Part shown: piece after piece, positions 25,152-33,324 of the stretch
Layout: the number at the start of each line of letters is the position of its first letter
How positions within the stretch are numbered: position 1 is the stretch's first letter
NCBI RefSeq assembly: GCF_900111995.1
Contig: NZ_FOKF01000001.1
Span: forward strand, 62,001-126,000
Direction of reading: 5' to 3'
DNA from: Collimonas sp. OK607
GTDB taxonomy: Bacteria > Pseudomonadota > Gammaproteobacteria > Burkholderiales > Burkholderiaceae_D
Length of the DNA: 64,000 nt
Notes under the pieces: model-generated
What the model saw: only the letters and a program-made list of their open reading frames with translations
Database searches by the model: none
What the model was told of the DNA's origin: nothing
Made by a program: the position numbers and the translations under genes

Positions 25152-26555
25152 ATGAATACTTGTGCAACTCCCCAAACAAGACTTTCCCGCGTGGCTGACT
25201 GGATGCGGGACCATGCGAAACTTATTCGCTGGGTGCAGTGGGGGATTGTGCTGGTCTACGGCTTGCTGATCCTGGTGCCGATCTTTTTGCCGCTGCCGGA
25301 CGAGACCGCGCATATCTGGTCCAATCTGACCTTGATCGCCCAGTTTGCATTCTGGGGCATCTGGTGGCCGTTCGTGCTGATCAGCATGGTGTTGATGGGC
25401 CGCGTCTGGTGCGGCGTCCTGTGTCCGGAAGGCGCGCTGACCGAGTTCGCCAGCCGTCATGGCCGCGGCAAGGCAATCCCGCACTGGATGCGTTGGGGCG
25501 GCTGGCCGTTCGTGGCATTTGCGCTGACCACCATCTACGGCCAGATGGTGAGCGTCTATCAATATCCTAAAGCGGTGCTGCTGGTGCTGGGCGGATCTAC
25601 CGCCGGCGCCATCATCGTCGGTTATCTGTACGGTCGCGACAAGCGCGTCTGGTGCAAATACCTGTGCCCAGTGAACGGTGTCTTCGGGTTGCTGGCGAAA
25701 CTGGCGCCGTTCCATTACAAAGTCAATGAAACCGCCTGGCGTGCTTCATATGGCACCCACAGCCACACGCAAGGCCGCACGGTGATTCCTGTCAATTGTG
25801 CGCCGCTGGTGCCGTTGCGGGCCATGAAAGGCGCTGCCGATTGCCATATGTGCGGCCGCTGCAGCGGTCATCGCGATGCGATTGAACTGACCTGGCGCGC
25901 GCCGACCGAAGAAATCGTCGAGCACGGCGAACAGCAAAACAGTTTGTGGGAAAGCGCCTTGGCGCTGTATGGCCTGATGGGGATTGCGATTGGCGCGTTC
26001 CACTGGTCGGCCAGCCCCTGGTTTGTGCAGGTCAAGCAAGCCATCGCTACCTGGCTGATCGACCGCGACATCATGTGGCCCTTCGATACACATGCTCCGT
26101 GGTGGGTGTTTACCAATTATCCGGCGCAGAACGACGTGTTCAGCTGGCTCGACGGCGGCCTGGTGATCGCCTATATCCTCACCACCGGCCTGGTGCTGGG
26201 TACTGCCCTGACATTGTTGTTCGCCCTGGGCAGCCGTGTGCTTGGCGACTGGGATCGCAAGCGTTTCAATCATCTGGTGCAAGCCACGATCCCGTTGGCC
26301 GGCTGCGGTGTGTTTGTCGGCTTGTCTGCTACCACCGTCAGTTTATTGCGCGGCGAGCATCTGCCGATTTTCTGGGCGAACGACTTGCGCGCCATCCTCC
26401 TGATTGGCACCAGTTTGTGGAGCGTCTGGCTGGCCTGGCGCGTGACCGGCCGCTATGCAACATCGTCTGCGCGCCGTTTGGTGAGCATGGTGCCGGTGAT
26501 TGCCGGTCTGGCCCTGGTCAATTTTGCCTGGTTGCTGATGTTCTGGTTGTGGTGA
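25152..26555 (+). CDS. ftrD: Polyferredoxin-type membrane protein FtrD
   Basis: 467 aa. Several membrane helices (VLVYGLLILVPIFLPL; AFWGIWWPFVLISMVLMG; AVLLVLGGSTAGAIIVGYLYG and more towards the C-terminus) surround Cys motifs of the NapH/4Fe-4S ferredoxin type: WCGVLCPEGALTE, WCKYLCPVNGVFG and CHMCGRCSGHRD. In the Bordetella FtrABCD system FtrD is proposed to accept electrons from FtrB during iron oxidation-coupled uptake. Last gene of the operon; a weak hairpin with T-run lies after it. Confidence 0.85.
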   Translation: MNTCATPQTRLSRVADWMRDHAKLIRWVQWGIVLVYGLLILVPIFLPLPDETAHIWSNLTLIAQFAFWGIWWPFVLISMVLMGRVWCGVLCPEGALTEFASRHGRGKAIPHWMRWGGWPFVAFALTTIYGQMVSVYQYPKAVLLVLGGSTAGAIIVGYLYGRDKRVWCKYLCPVNGVFGLLAKLAPFHYKVNETAWRASYGTHSHTQGRTVIPVNCAPLVPLRAMKGAADCHMCGRCSGHRDAIELTWRAPTEEIVEHGEQQNSLWESALALYGLMGIAIGAFHWSASPWFVQVKQAIATWLIDRDIMWPFDTHAPWWVFTNYPAQNDVFSWLDGGLVIAYILTTGLVLGTALTLLFALGSRVLGDWDRKRFNHLVQATIPLAGCGVFVGLSATTVSLLRGEHLPIFWANDLRAILLIGTSLWSVWLAWRVTGRYATSSARRLVSMVPVIAGLALVNFAWLLMFWLW

Positions 26556-26577
26556 AATCCCATCGTTTTTGAAACAT

Positions 26578-26607
26578 AACCCAACAATTCTTCGATGCTT
26601 GGGTTTT
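26578..26607 (+). terminator. Candidate terminator of the ftr operon
   Basis: 7-bp stem AACCCAA / TTGGGTT with a 14-nt loop followed by TTTT. Position after ftrD is right but the stem is short. Confidence 0.5.
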
Positions 26608-26753
26608 AGTGCGTAAAATGAAGGTTGTTATCCCGTCTATCTATCCCGTCCATATTTGGCTAGTCCCGGCGCTTTCCTGATCGCTGAGATGGCTGGCGGC
26701 GGCGGGGAAACCTTCAGGATACCCTTTCAACTTTAGCGCACGTTTTCTCTATC

Positions 26754-27773
26754 ATGGTTCGCCCACGTTTTTTACCTGACAACTTCACGTTGTTATTGGT
26801 TACCACGGTTCTTGTCGCCAGCCTGTTGCCGGCCAGGGGCCAGGTTGCAGTGTCCTTCAACCTGATTACGACGCTGGCTATCGGCTTGCTGTTTTTCCTG
26901 CATGGCGCCAAGCTGTCGCGCGAGGCGGTGGTGCAGGGCGCGCTGCACTGGCGCCTGCATTTGACGGTGTTGCTTGCCACTTTCGTATTGTTTCCATTGA
27001 TCGGGCTGCTGTTCAAGCCGGCATTGCTGCCGCTGGTGACGCCCGATCTGTATCTCGGCATCTTGTTCCTGTGCACCTTGCCGTCCACGGTGCAATCGTC
27101 GATTGCCTTCACTTCGGTCGCCCGCGGCAATGTGCCTGCGGCGGTGTGCAGCGCATCTGCTTCCAACCTGCTCGGCATATTCCTGACGCCGGTGCTGGTC
27201 GGGCTGGTCGTTGTGGCGCACGGACAGAGCAAAGGCTCGTTCGAATCCATCATGAATATCGTGATGCAGTTGCTGCTGCCCTTTGTCGCCGGGCAGATCG
27301 CTCGCCGCTGGATCAGCAAATGGCTGGACAAGCACAAGATAATCTTGAAGGTGGTTGACCAGGGCTCGATCCTGCTGGTGGTCTACACCGCATTCAGCGA
27401 GGCCGTGGTGCAGGGTTTGTGGCAGCAGCTGCCGCCGCTGTCCTTGCTTGGTTTGATTGTGGTCGTGACGCTGTTATTGTTTGCGATGCTCGGTATCGCT
27501 ACCTTCGTCAGCCGCCGCCTCGGCTTCAACAAGGAAGACGAAATCACGATCGTGTTTTGCGGCTCGAAGAAAAGCCTGGCGAGTGGTATACCGATGGCAA
27601 AAGTGTTGTTTGCCGGGCACACCATCGGCATGATCGTTTTGCCCCTGATGCTGTTCCACCAGATTCAATTGATGGTCTGCGCCGTGCTGGCAAAACGCTA
27701 TGCGGCCCGTCCGATTGAAATAGCAACCGGCGGCCCGCCGCCGGTCTGGTCCGACGTAACTCCTGAAGATTAA
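26754..27773 (+). CDS. YfeH-like bile acid:sodium symporter family protein
   Basis: 339 aa, about ten hydrophobic helices (LLLVTTVLVASLLPA; AVSFNLITTLAIGLLFFLHGA; LHLTVLLATFVLFPLIGLLF and others). The family core is LCTLPSTVQSSIAFTSVARGNVPAAVCSASASNLLGIFLTPVLVGL, the SBF-like (DUF4137) signature of YfeH and its relatives, and FCGSKKSLASGIPMAKVLF near the C-terminus. These are predicted Na+-coupled carriers of organic anions; no substrate is known. The gene stands alone and is convergent with the tas-like gene 10 bases away. Confidence 0.85.
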   Translation: MVRPRFLPDNFTLLLVTTVLVASLLPARGQVAVSFNLITTLAIGLLFFLHGAKLSREAVVQGALHWRLHLTVLLATFVLFPLIGLLFKPALLPLVTPDLYLGILFLCTLPSTVQSSIAFTSVARGNVPAAVCSASASNLLGIFLTPVLVGLVVVAHGQSKGSFESIMNIVMQLLLPFVAGQIARRWISKWLDKHKIILKVVDQGSILLVVYTAFSEAVVQGLWQQLPPLSLLGLIVVVTLLLFAMLGIATFVSRRLGFNKEDEITIVFCGSKKSLASGIPMAKVLFAGHTIGMIVLPLMLFHQIQLMVCAVLAKRYAARPIEIATGGPPPVWSDVTPED

Positions 27774-27783
27774 GTCCGGAAGA

Positions 27784-28833
27784 TTAAGGAGCGGGGTTAG
27801 GCTGGCGCGAGTGGATCAGCTCAATCTCGCGCAGGATATCTTCGCTCAGCGTCAGGTTGATGCTGTCGAGATTGCTCTGCAATTGCTTTAACGTAGTGGC
27901 GCCAACGATATTGCTAGTCACGAAACCGCGGCTGTTGACGAAAGCCAGCGCCATTTGCGCCGGATCCAGTCCGTGTTTTTGCGCCAGCGCTACATAATCG
28001 CCGATGACCCGGTCGACTTGCGGATTGGTATAGCGGCTGAAACGTTCAAACAAGGTAAGGCGGCTATCAGCCGGTCGCGCGCCATTCAGATATTTCCCCG
28101 ACAGCACGCCAAACGCCAGCGGTGAATAAGCCAGCAATCCGACCTGCTCACGGAAAGCAAATTCCGAATGGCCGATTTCAAACGTGCGGTTGAGCAGGCT
28201 GTACGGATTCTGGATGCTGACCACGCGCGGCAAATCAAACTTTTCCGAAGCCTTGAGAAACTGCGCAATACCCCACGGCGTTTCGTTCGAAATGCCGATA
28301 TGGCGCACCTTGCCAGCCTTGATGAAGTCCGCCAGGATGGTCAGCGTTTCTTCAATCGGCACCGTATCTTCATCTGCAATATGGCTGTAATTCTGGGTGC
28401 CGAAGCAATTCACGCTACGATCCGGCCAATGCAACTGGTAGAGATCGACGTAATCCGTCTGCAACCGTTCCAGGCTGCCGTTCAACGCCTCGGTCAAGCC
28501 TTTGCGATCAAAATTATTGACGCCGCCGCGTATGTGGCGCGGGTTGTGCGGCTTGCGCGCCGGTCCGGTAGCCTTGGTGGCGATCATTACATCGCGACGC
28601 TTGCCGGATTTTTTCAGCCAGCTGCCGACATAACGTTCGGTCGAGCCTTGGGTCTCGGGGCGCGGCGGCACCGGGTACATTTCCGCGGTGTCGATCAGGT
28701 TGACGCCGTGCGCCAGCGCCAGGTCGATTTGCGCATGCGCTTCTGCTTCGGTATTTTGTTCGCCCCAGGTCATGGTGCCGAGCGTAATCTGGCTAACCTT
28801 GAGATTGCTTTGTCCGAGTTCACGATATTGCAT
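27784..28833 (-). CDS. tas: Tas-like NADP(H)-dependent aldo/keto reductase
   Basis: 349 aa. Very close in motif to E. coli Tas: MQYRELGQSNLKVSQITLGTMTWGEQN, INLIDTAEMYPVPPRPETQGSTE (Asp and Tyr of the catalytic tetrad), IATKATGP (Lys) and DLYQLHWPDR (His). The GISNETPWG and C-terminal ATTLKQLQSNL also fit. Tas reduces carbonyl substrates and was found as a suppressor of tyrosine starvation. Distinct from the four reductases of the 42-49 kb cluster. No operon partner. Confidence 0.85.
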   Translation of the reverse strand: MQYRELGQSNLKVSQITLGTMTWGEQNTEAEAHAQIDLALAHGVNLIDTAEMYPVPPRPETQGSTERYVGSWLKKSGKRRDVMIATKATGPARKPHNPRHIRGGVNNFDRKGLTEALNGSLERLQTDYVDLYQLHWPDRSVNCFGTQNYSHIADEDTVPIEETLTILADFIKAGKVRHIGISNETPWGIAQFLKASEKFDLPRVVSIQNPYSLLNRTFEIGHSEFAFREQVGLLAYSPLAFGVLSGKYLNGARPADSRLTLFERFSRYTNPQVDRVIGDYVALAQKHGLDPAQMALAFVNSRGFVTSNIVGATTLKQLQSNLDSINLTLSEDILREIELIHSRQPNPAP

Positions 28834-28909
28834 TGTTGCTTCCTTTGCTGCAGGGGACTGAGAGTATAGCTGGAACCCCGTTTTACTGCAGGGCGCGGGC
28901 CGCCTGCAG

Positions 28910-30190
28910 CTAGCTGGTTGTTGCCGTTGCCGGCGGCGCCGGATTGGCGGGCGCAGCCGGATTGAGCAGCTTGTCCAGACCGAATAAAGCAGGGAACAAA
29001 CGTATCCACAGCAGCACCACGGCTATCGTGCCGATACCGCCCAACAGTACCGCCGGCACCGGGCCGAGCCAGGCTGCAGTGATACCCGACTCGAATTCGC
29101 CCAACTGGTTGGAGGTGCCGATGAATACTGAATTGACGGCGCTGACGCGGCCCCGCATATGATCCGGCGTTTCCAGTTGCACGAAGGATGAGCGCACCAC
29201 CACGCTGATCATGTCGGAAGCGCCGAGCACCGCCAGTGTCGCCAGCGACAAGACAAATGAACGGGACAGGGCGAAGACGATGGTTGCCAGGCCAAACACG
29301 GCAACCGCAATAAACATGCTGCGGCCGACACGTCTCCTGAGCGGCCGCCGCGCCAGGAAGATCGCGGTTGATAACGCGCCCACCGCCGGCGCCGAGCGCA
29401 GCAGGCCGAGGCCGAGCGGGCCGGTGGCGAGAATGTCGTGGGCGTAGATCGGCAACAGGGCGGTGGCGCCGCCCAGCAAGACAGCGAACAGATCGAGTGA
29501 GATGGCGCCCAGGATGGCTGGCCGGCTCTTGATAAAGGCAATTCCCGCCAGCAAGGAGTTGAGGGTGGCCGGTTCGCGGCGTGGCAGGACGCTCTCAATC
29601 CGGATCAGCGACACCAGCAGGCTGGCAGTAATGAACAGGACGCTGCTGCTTGAGTACACGGCGCTGGGGCCGAATACGTAGATGAACCCGCCCAGGGCCG
29701 GGCCGATAATCACCGCGGTTTGCGTGGCCGACGCCGACCAGGCGATCGCGCGCGGCAGCAATCGGGCTGGCACCAGTCCGGGCAGCAGCGCCTGTAACGT
29801 GGGTGATTCAAAAGCATGCGTCGCGCCGATCACGAAGACGATGGCAAAGATGGCGTCCTTGTCGAGCCAGCCGTAAATGCTGCCAAGCGCCAGGGTTGCG
29901 GCCGCCGATCCTTTCAGGAACAGGCAGATGCGTGCAATCTTGCGGCGGTCGTAACGGTCCGCGACATGGCCGACCAGCAAGGCCAGGAACAAGGCCGGCA
30001 GGAATTGCACCAGGCCGACCATGCCGAGATCGAAAGCGCTATGCGTGAGTTGATAAACTTGCCAGCCGACGGCGACGATCTGCATCTGGTTGGCGATGGT
30101 GGAGGCAACGCGCGCGCCCCAGAACAGCGTAAACGGGCGATGGCTCAGGATGGATTCTGATTCGGAACTGCTGGAAGCGGGGGCTGTCAT
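28910..30190 (-). CDS. MFS transporter (EntS/MFS_3-like exporter)
   Basis: 426 aa from the ATG at 30190 (MTAPASSSSESE); an upstream in-frame start would add 16 poorly conserved residues. About twelve helices are visible. The first loop has GWQVYQLTHSAFDLGMVGLVQFLPALFLALLVGHVADRYDRRKIAR, the MFS signature loop; GRVSAVNSVFIGTSNQLGEFESG lies in the second half, as in EntS-like drug or siderophore exporters. No adjacent regulator or biosynthetic genes give a substrate. Confidence 0.82.
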   Translation of the reverse strand: MTAPASSSSESESILSHRPFTLFWGARVASTIANQMQIVAVGWQVYQLTHSAFDLGMVGLVQFLPALFLALLVGHVADRYDRRKIARICLFLKGSAAATLALGSIYGWLDKDAIFAIVFVIGATHAFESPTLQALLPGLVPARLLPRAIAWSASATQTAVIIGPALGGFIYVFGPSAVYSSSSVLFITASLLVSLIRIESVLPRREPATLNSLLAGIAFIKSRPAILGAISLDLFAVLLGGATALLPIYAHDILATGPLGLGLLRSAPAVGALSTAIFLARRPLRRRVGRSMFIAVAVFGLATIVFALSRSFVLSLATLAVLGASDMISVVVRSSFVQLETPDHMRGRVSAVNSVFIGTSNQLGEFESGITAAWLGPVPAVLLGGIGTIAVVLLWIRLFPALFGLDKLLNPAAPANPAPPATATTS

Positions 30191-30473
30191 GTGGGGACTG
30201 GAATTGGCGCAAGGCCATAGAGTATTCCTTTCCAGCAAAAAAAGCAGCTGTCGCAGGGTGGCCGCATTTGTGATTTGTGCCCGCGCCTTACCGTGATATC
30301 CGGAATGCGGTAGCGATGACTATAGCGGTGGCGGTGGCGCGCGACACCGATATTGCTTTTTGTTATGTATATTGTTTGTAGGGGTACAGCATGAATATAG
30401 GGTAAAATCGCATGTCGAAATTATTGGGTGGAACAGTCGGATTGCGCAGTCAAAAACGCAACTCTTTCTCCCC

Positions 30474-30526
30474 GCGCAACTTTTATTTGCGCACCGAGTG
30501 TTTTAAGTGAAATTATCGGTTATAAT
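30474..30526 (+). promoter_or_regulatory. Candidate cold-shock gene promoter
   Basis: The gap 30191-30636 contains no gene. A consensus -10 TATAAT at 30521-30526 would give a leader of about 100 nt before the cold-shock gene, in keeping with the long structured leaders of cspA mRNAs. The -35 is weak (TGTTTT, 30499-30504). Just upstream is a hairpin GCGCAA / TTGCGC (30474-30492) of unknown role. I see nothing else in the gap beyond AT-rich sequence. Confidence 0.5.
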
Positions 30527-30636
30527 GCGACATCGTTTAAGATTCGAGCTAGTAGTGCAGTATTAGTCTGTCATTTCTTTCTTGCTTCAAACGATCTAAC
30601 GGGCGACAGCCCAACTTAACTGAAATAGGAAATGTA

Positions 30637-30840
30637 ATGGCAACTGGTATCGTAAAGTGGTTCAATGATTCGAAGGGTTTTGGTTTTATTACTCCTGACG
30701 AAGGTGGTGAAGATCTGTTCGCGCACTTCTCCGCAATCAATTCTTCCGGCTTCAAGTCGCTGCAAGAGAACCAACGTGTTTCTTTCGAAGTTACTGCTGG
30801 CCCAAAGGGTAAGCAAGCTTCGAACATCCAAGCTATCTAA
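30637..30840 (+). CDS. Cold-shock protein, CspA family
   Basis: 67 aa, single cold-shock domain. RNP1 is KGFGFI and RNP2 is DLFAHF, with the surrounding [31 protein letters not shown]-type core (given here in parts: [18 protein letters not shown]). It binds single-stranded RNA/DNA and melts mRNA structure in the cold. The start has AGGAAA upstream. It is monocistronic, with a long leader and two hairpins at the 3' end. Which paralogue (cspA, C, D or E type) cannot be told. Confidence 0.95.
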   Translation: MATGIVKWFNDSKGFGFITPDEGGEDLFAHFSAINSSGFKSLQENQRVSFEVTAGPKGKQASNIQAI

Positions 30841-30851
30841 TTCATAGCTCA

Positions 30852-30907
30852 CTCAGTTGAAATAAACTGAGCATCGTAAAAATCCCTGGCTTGCCGGGGA
30901 TTTTTTT
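30852..30907 (+). terminator. Double hairpin terminator of the cold-shock gene
   Basis: A first stem CTCAGTT / AACTGAG (30852-30871) is followed by a second stem ATCCCTGGC / GCCGGGGAT (30882-30902) ending in a seven-T run. The second is a standard intrinsic terminator. Confidence 0.88.
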
Positions 30908-31119
30908 CGTCCGTACCAAACGTAAAACTATAAACGCATAACGACTATAAGATCGGAAAGGCGAGCGTTGTCAGGAAGCTGTAAGGGTGGCCTGAAATGC
31001 TGGGGTGTCTGTATATCAGATACCATATTGCAATAGCTGGATCACGTTTTACCCTTAGAGGGCTGCCCGGTTTCTGCGAATGCCGGCGCTCACCAATATA
31101 AAAACACGGAGGAGACGAC

Positions 31120-32277
31120 ATGAATAACATAAGCAAAGCATGTGTGGCAGCGGCACTGATAAGCTGGTCGCTGGCCGCAGGTGCGGCAGAGCCGATTAAA
31201 ATCGGCGTCACGGGTCCATTCACCGGCGGATCGGCGCCTATGGGCGTATCGATGCGTGACGGCGTCAAGCTGGCGGTTGCGGATATCAACGCCAAGGGCG
31301 GTGTGCTGGGGCGCCAGATACAATTGGTCGAGCGCGATGACGAAGCCAAGAATGAACGCGGCGTCCAGGTCGCGCAAGAATTGATCAACAAGGAAAAAGT
31401 GGTCGGCACGGTTGGTTTCATCAACACTGGCGTCGCCCTGGCTTCGCAGCGTTTCTACCAGGACGCCAAGATCCCGGTCATGAATAATGTCGCCACCGGC
31501 AGCATTATCACCAAGCAGTTCGTGGCGCCGGATCAAAAAGATAATTACGTATTCCGTACTTCGGCCAACGATACGATCCAGTCGGCGATGATCGTCGACG
31601 AAGCGGTGGTCCGTCAAAAACACACCAAGGTAGCGATCCTGGCCGATTCGACCAACTATGGTCAACTCGGTCGCGAAGATCTGGAGAAAGCCTTGGCTGC
31701 CAAGGGCATCAAACCGGTTGCAGTTGAAAAATACAACCTCAAAGATGTCGACATGACTGCTCAATTGTTGAAGGCCAAGCAGGGTGGCGCACAAGTGGTG
31801 CTGACTTACGGTATCGGACCGGAACTGGCGCAGATTGCCAACGGCATGGAAAAGCTCAACTGGAAAGTGCCAATCATCGGCAGCTGGACCCTGTCGATGG
31901 GTAACTTCATCGACAACGCCGGCAAGAACGGCGATGGCGCGCGCATGCCGCAAACCTTTATCCAGGATGGCAACACAGCCAAACGCAAGGCCTTCATCGA
32001 AGCCTATCAGAAAGCCTACAAGACCGACCGCATGCCTTCCGCCGTCTCAGCGGCTCAAGGATATGACTCGGTCTATCTGCTGGCGGCAGCGATCAAACAA
32101 GCCGGCAGCACCGATGGCGTCAAAGTACGCGAAGCGCTGGAAAACCTGAATGGCACAGTGGAAGGCGTGGTGACCAATTACACCAAGCCTTACACCCATG
32201 ACGACCATGAAGCGATCAAGCCAAACATGGTAGTGATTGGCGAAGTCAAGAATGGTCGCGTGGTATTCGCCAAGTGA
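31120..32277 (+). CDS. livK: Branched-chain amino acid ABC transporter, substrate-binding protein
   Basis: 385 aa. Signal peptide MNNISKACVAAALISWSLAAGAA, then the type I periplasmic-binding fold of LivJ/LivK/UrtA-like proteins: IKIGVTGPFTGGSAPMGVSMRDGVKLAVADINAKGGVLGR, VGTVGFINTGVALAS, FRTSANDTIQSAMIVDEA and AAAIKQAGSTDGVKVREAL. A GGAGGAG ribosome site precedes the ATG. It captures the substrate in the periplasm for the permease encoded next. Ligand is branched-chain amino acid by family, but related binders take aromatic acids, amides or urea. A stem-loop follows the gene. Confidence 0.85.
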   Translation: MNNISKACVAAALISWSLAAGAAEPIKIGVTGPFTGGSAPMGVSMRDGVKLAVADINAKGGVLGRQIQLVERDDEAKNERGVQVAQELINKEKVVGTVGFINTGVALASQRFYQDAKIPVMNNVATGSIITKQFVAPDQKDNYVFRTSANDTIQSAMIVDEAVVRQKHTKVAILADSTNYGQLGREDLEKALAAKGIKPVAVEKYNLKDVDMTAQLLKAKQGGAQVVLTYGIGPELAQIANGMEKLNWKVPIIGSWTLSMGNFIDNAGKNGDGARMPQTFIQDGNTAKRKAFIEAYQKAYKTDRMPSAVSAAQGYDSVYLLAAAIKQAGSTDGVKVREALENLNGTVEGVVTNYTKPYTHDDHEAIKPNMVVIGEVKNGRVVFAK

Positions 32278-32338
32278 TAGGAAGCCGGAACGCAGCAGCT
32301 TGCGTTCCAGCCAGACATCCGTTTGAACGACAAGGGTT

Positions 32339-32371
32339 CCAGCCTGCGCGGTAAGCGGGCTGGATTTATTT
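32339..32371 (+). terminator. Intercistronic stem-loop between binding protein and permease genes
   Basis: CCAGCCTGC / GCGGGCTGG hairpin (32339-32347 and 32355-32363) followed by a T-rich tract. Such partial terminators usually keep permease expression below that of the binding protein. Confidence 0.6.
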
Positions 32372-32431
32372 CGTCAAACGGTAGTATTGTTTTGCCGTAG
32401 CCCGGCTATCGCTGTCTCTTGGACCAATATC

Positions 32432-33322
32432 ATGGAAATTCTGCTGCAACTCGTCTTCAGCGGTATCGCGCTAGGCATGATCTACGCGGTGATCGCTTTC
32501 GGTTATCAACTCACGTTCGCCACTTCCGGCACCCTCAATTTCGGCCAGGGCGAGGCACTGATGCTGGGCGCTCTGGTCGGGCTCAGCCTGGTCGGTAATA
32601 TCCACGGCGGCCCTTATCTGAATTATTGGCTGATGATTCCGGTGGTGATTGTATTCGGCGCGCTGCAAGGCGTTGTGGTCGAATGGATCGGGGTGCGTCC
32701 GGCGCTCAAGATCAAATCGGAATTCGGCTGGATCATGTCGACCATTGCGCTGGCGATCATCTTCAAGAATGTCGCTGAAAACATTTGGGGCAAGGACGAC
32801 CTGACATTCCCGTCGCCTTTGTCGTCGACGCCGTTCCAGGTGTTCGGCGCCAATGTCCAGCCGATGCAGGTGGTGGTGGTGCTAGGCGCGCTGGCGATGA
32901 TGCTGGCGGTAGAACTGTTCAACCGCAAGTCGATTTATGGCAAAGCCGTGGTAGCGACTTCGAACGATCGTGATGCCGCCGGCCTGATGGGTATCAACAC
33001 CAGCATGGTGATTACTTTTTCCTACGCTTTGTCATCGGCGACCGCCGCCTTTGCCGGTGTGCTGGTAGCGCCGCTGACCCTGACCGGTGCCACCATGGGC
33101 ACTGCGCTGGGCTTGAAGGCCTTTGCGGTAGCGATTATCGGCGGCCTGACTTCGGGTATGGGAGCGATCGTCGGCGGCCTGATCCTGGGCATTGCGGAGA
33201 CTATGACCGGGTTTTATATCTCGACCGGGTACAAGGAAGTACCGGGCCTGGTGCTGTTGCTGCTGGTGCTGGCGATCAAGCCGGCAGGTTTGTTCGGTAA
33301 AACAGCGATCAAGAAGGTGTAA
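32432..33322 (+). CDS. livH: Branched-chain amino acid ABC permease LivH
   Basis: 296 aa from the ATG at 32432 (MEILLQLVFSGIALGMIYAVIAFGYQ); a longer frame start adds 15 unlikely residues. Eight or so helices are seen, with the family segments LTFATSGTLNFGQGEALMLGA and the cytoplasmic coupling region SKYGKAVVATSNDRDAAGLMGIN (in parts). The C-terminal GGLTSGMGAIVGGLILGIAETM is typical. It forms the channel with the LivM part of the following fusion. Only 2 bases separate it from that gene. Confidence 0.9.
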   Translation: MEILLQLVFSGIALGMIYAVIAFGYQLTFATSGTLNFGQGEALMLGALVGLSLVGNIHGGPYLNYWLMIPVVIVFGALQGVVVEWIGVRPALKIKSEFGWIMSTIALAIIFKNVAENIWGKDDLTFPSPLSSTPFQVFGANVQPMQVVVVLGALAMMLAVELFNRKSIYGKAVVATSNDRDAAGLMGINTSMVITFSYALSSATAAFAGVLVAPLTLTGATMGTALGLKAFAVAIIGGLTSGMGAIVGGLILGIAETMTGFYISTGYKEVPGLVLLLLVLAIKPAGLFGKTAIKKV

Positions 33323-33324
33323 AT

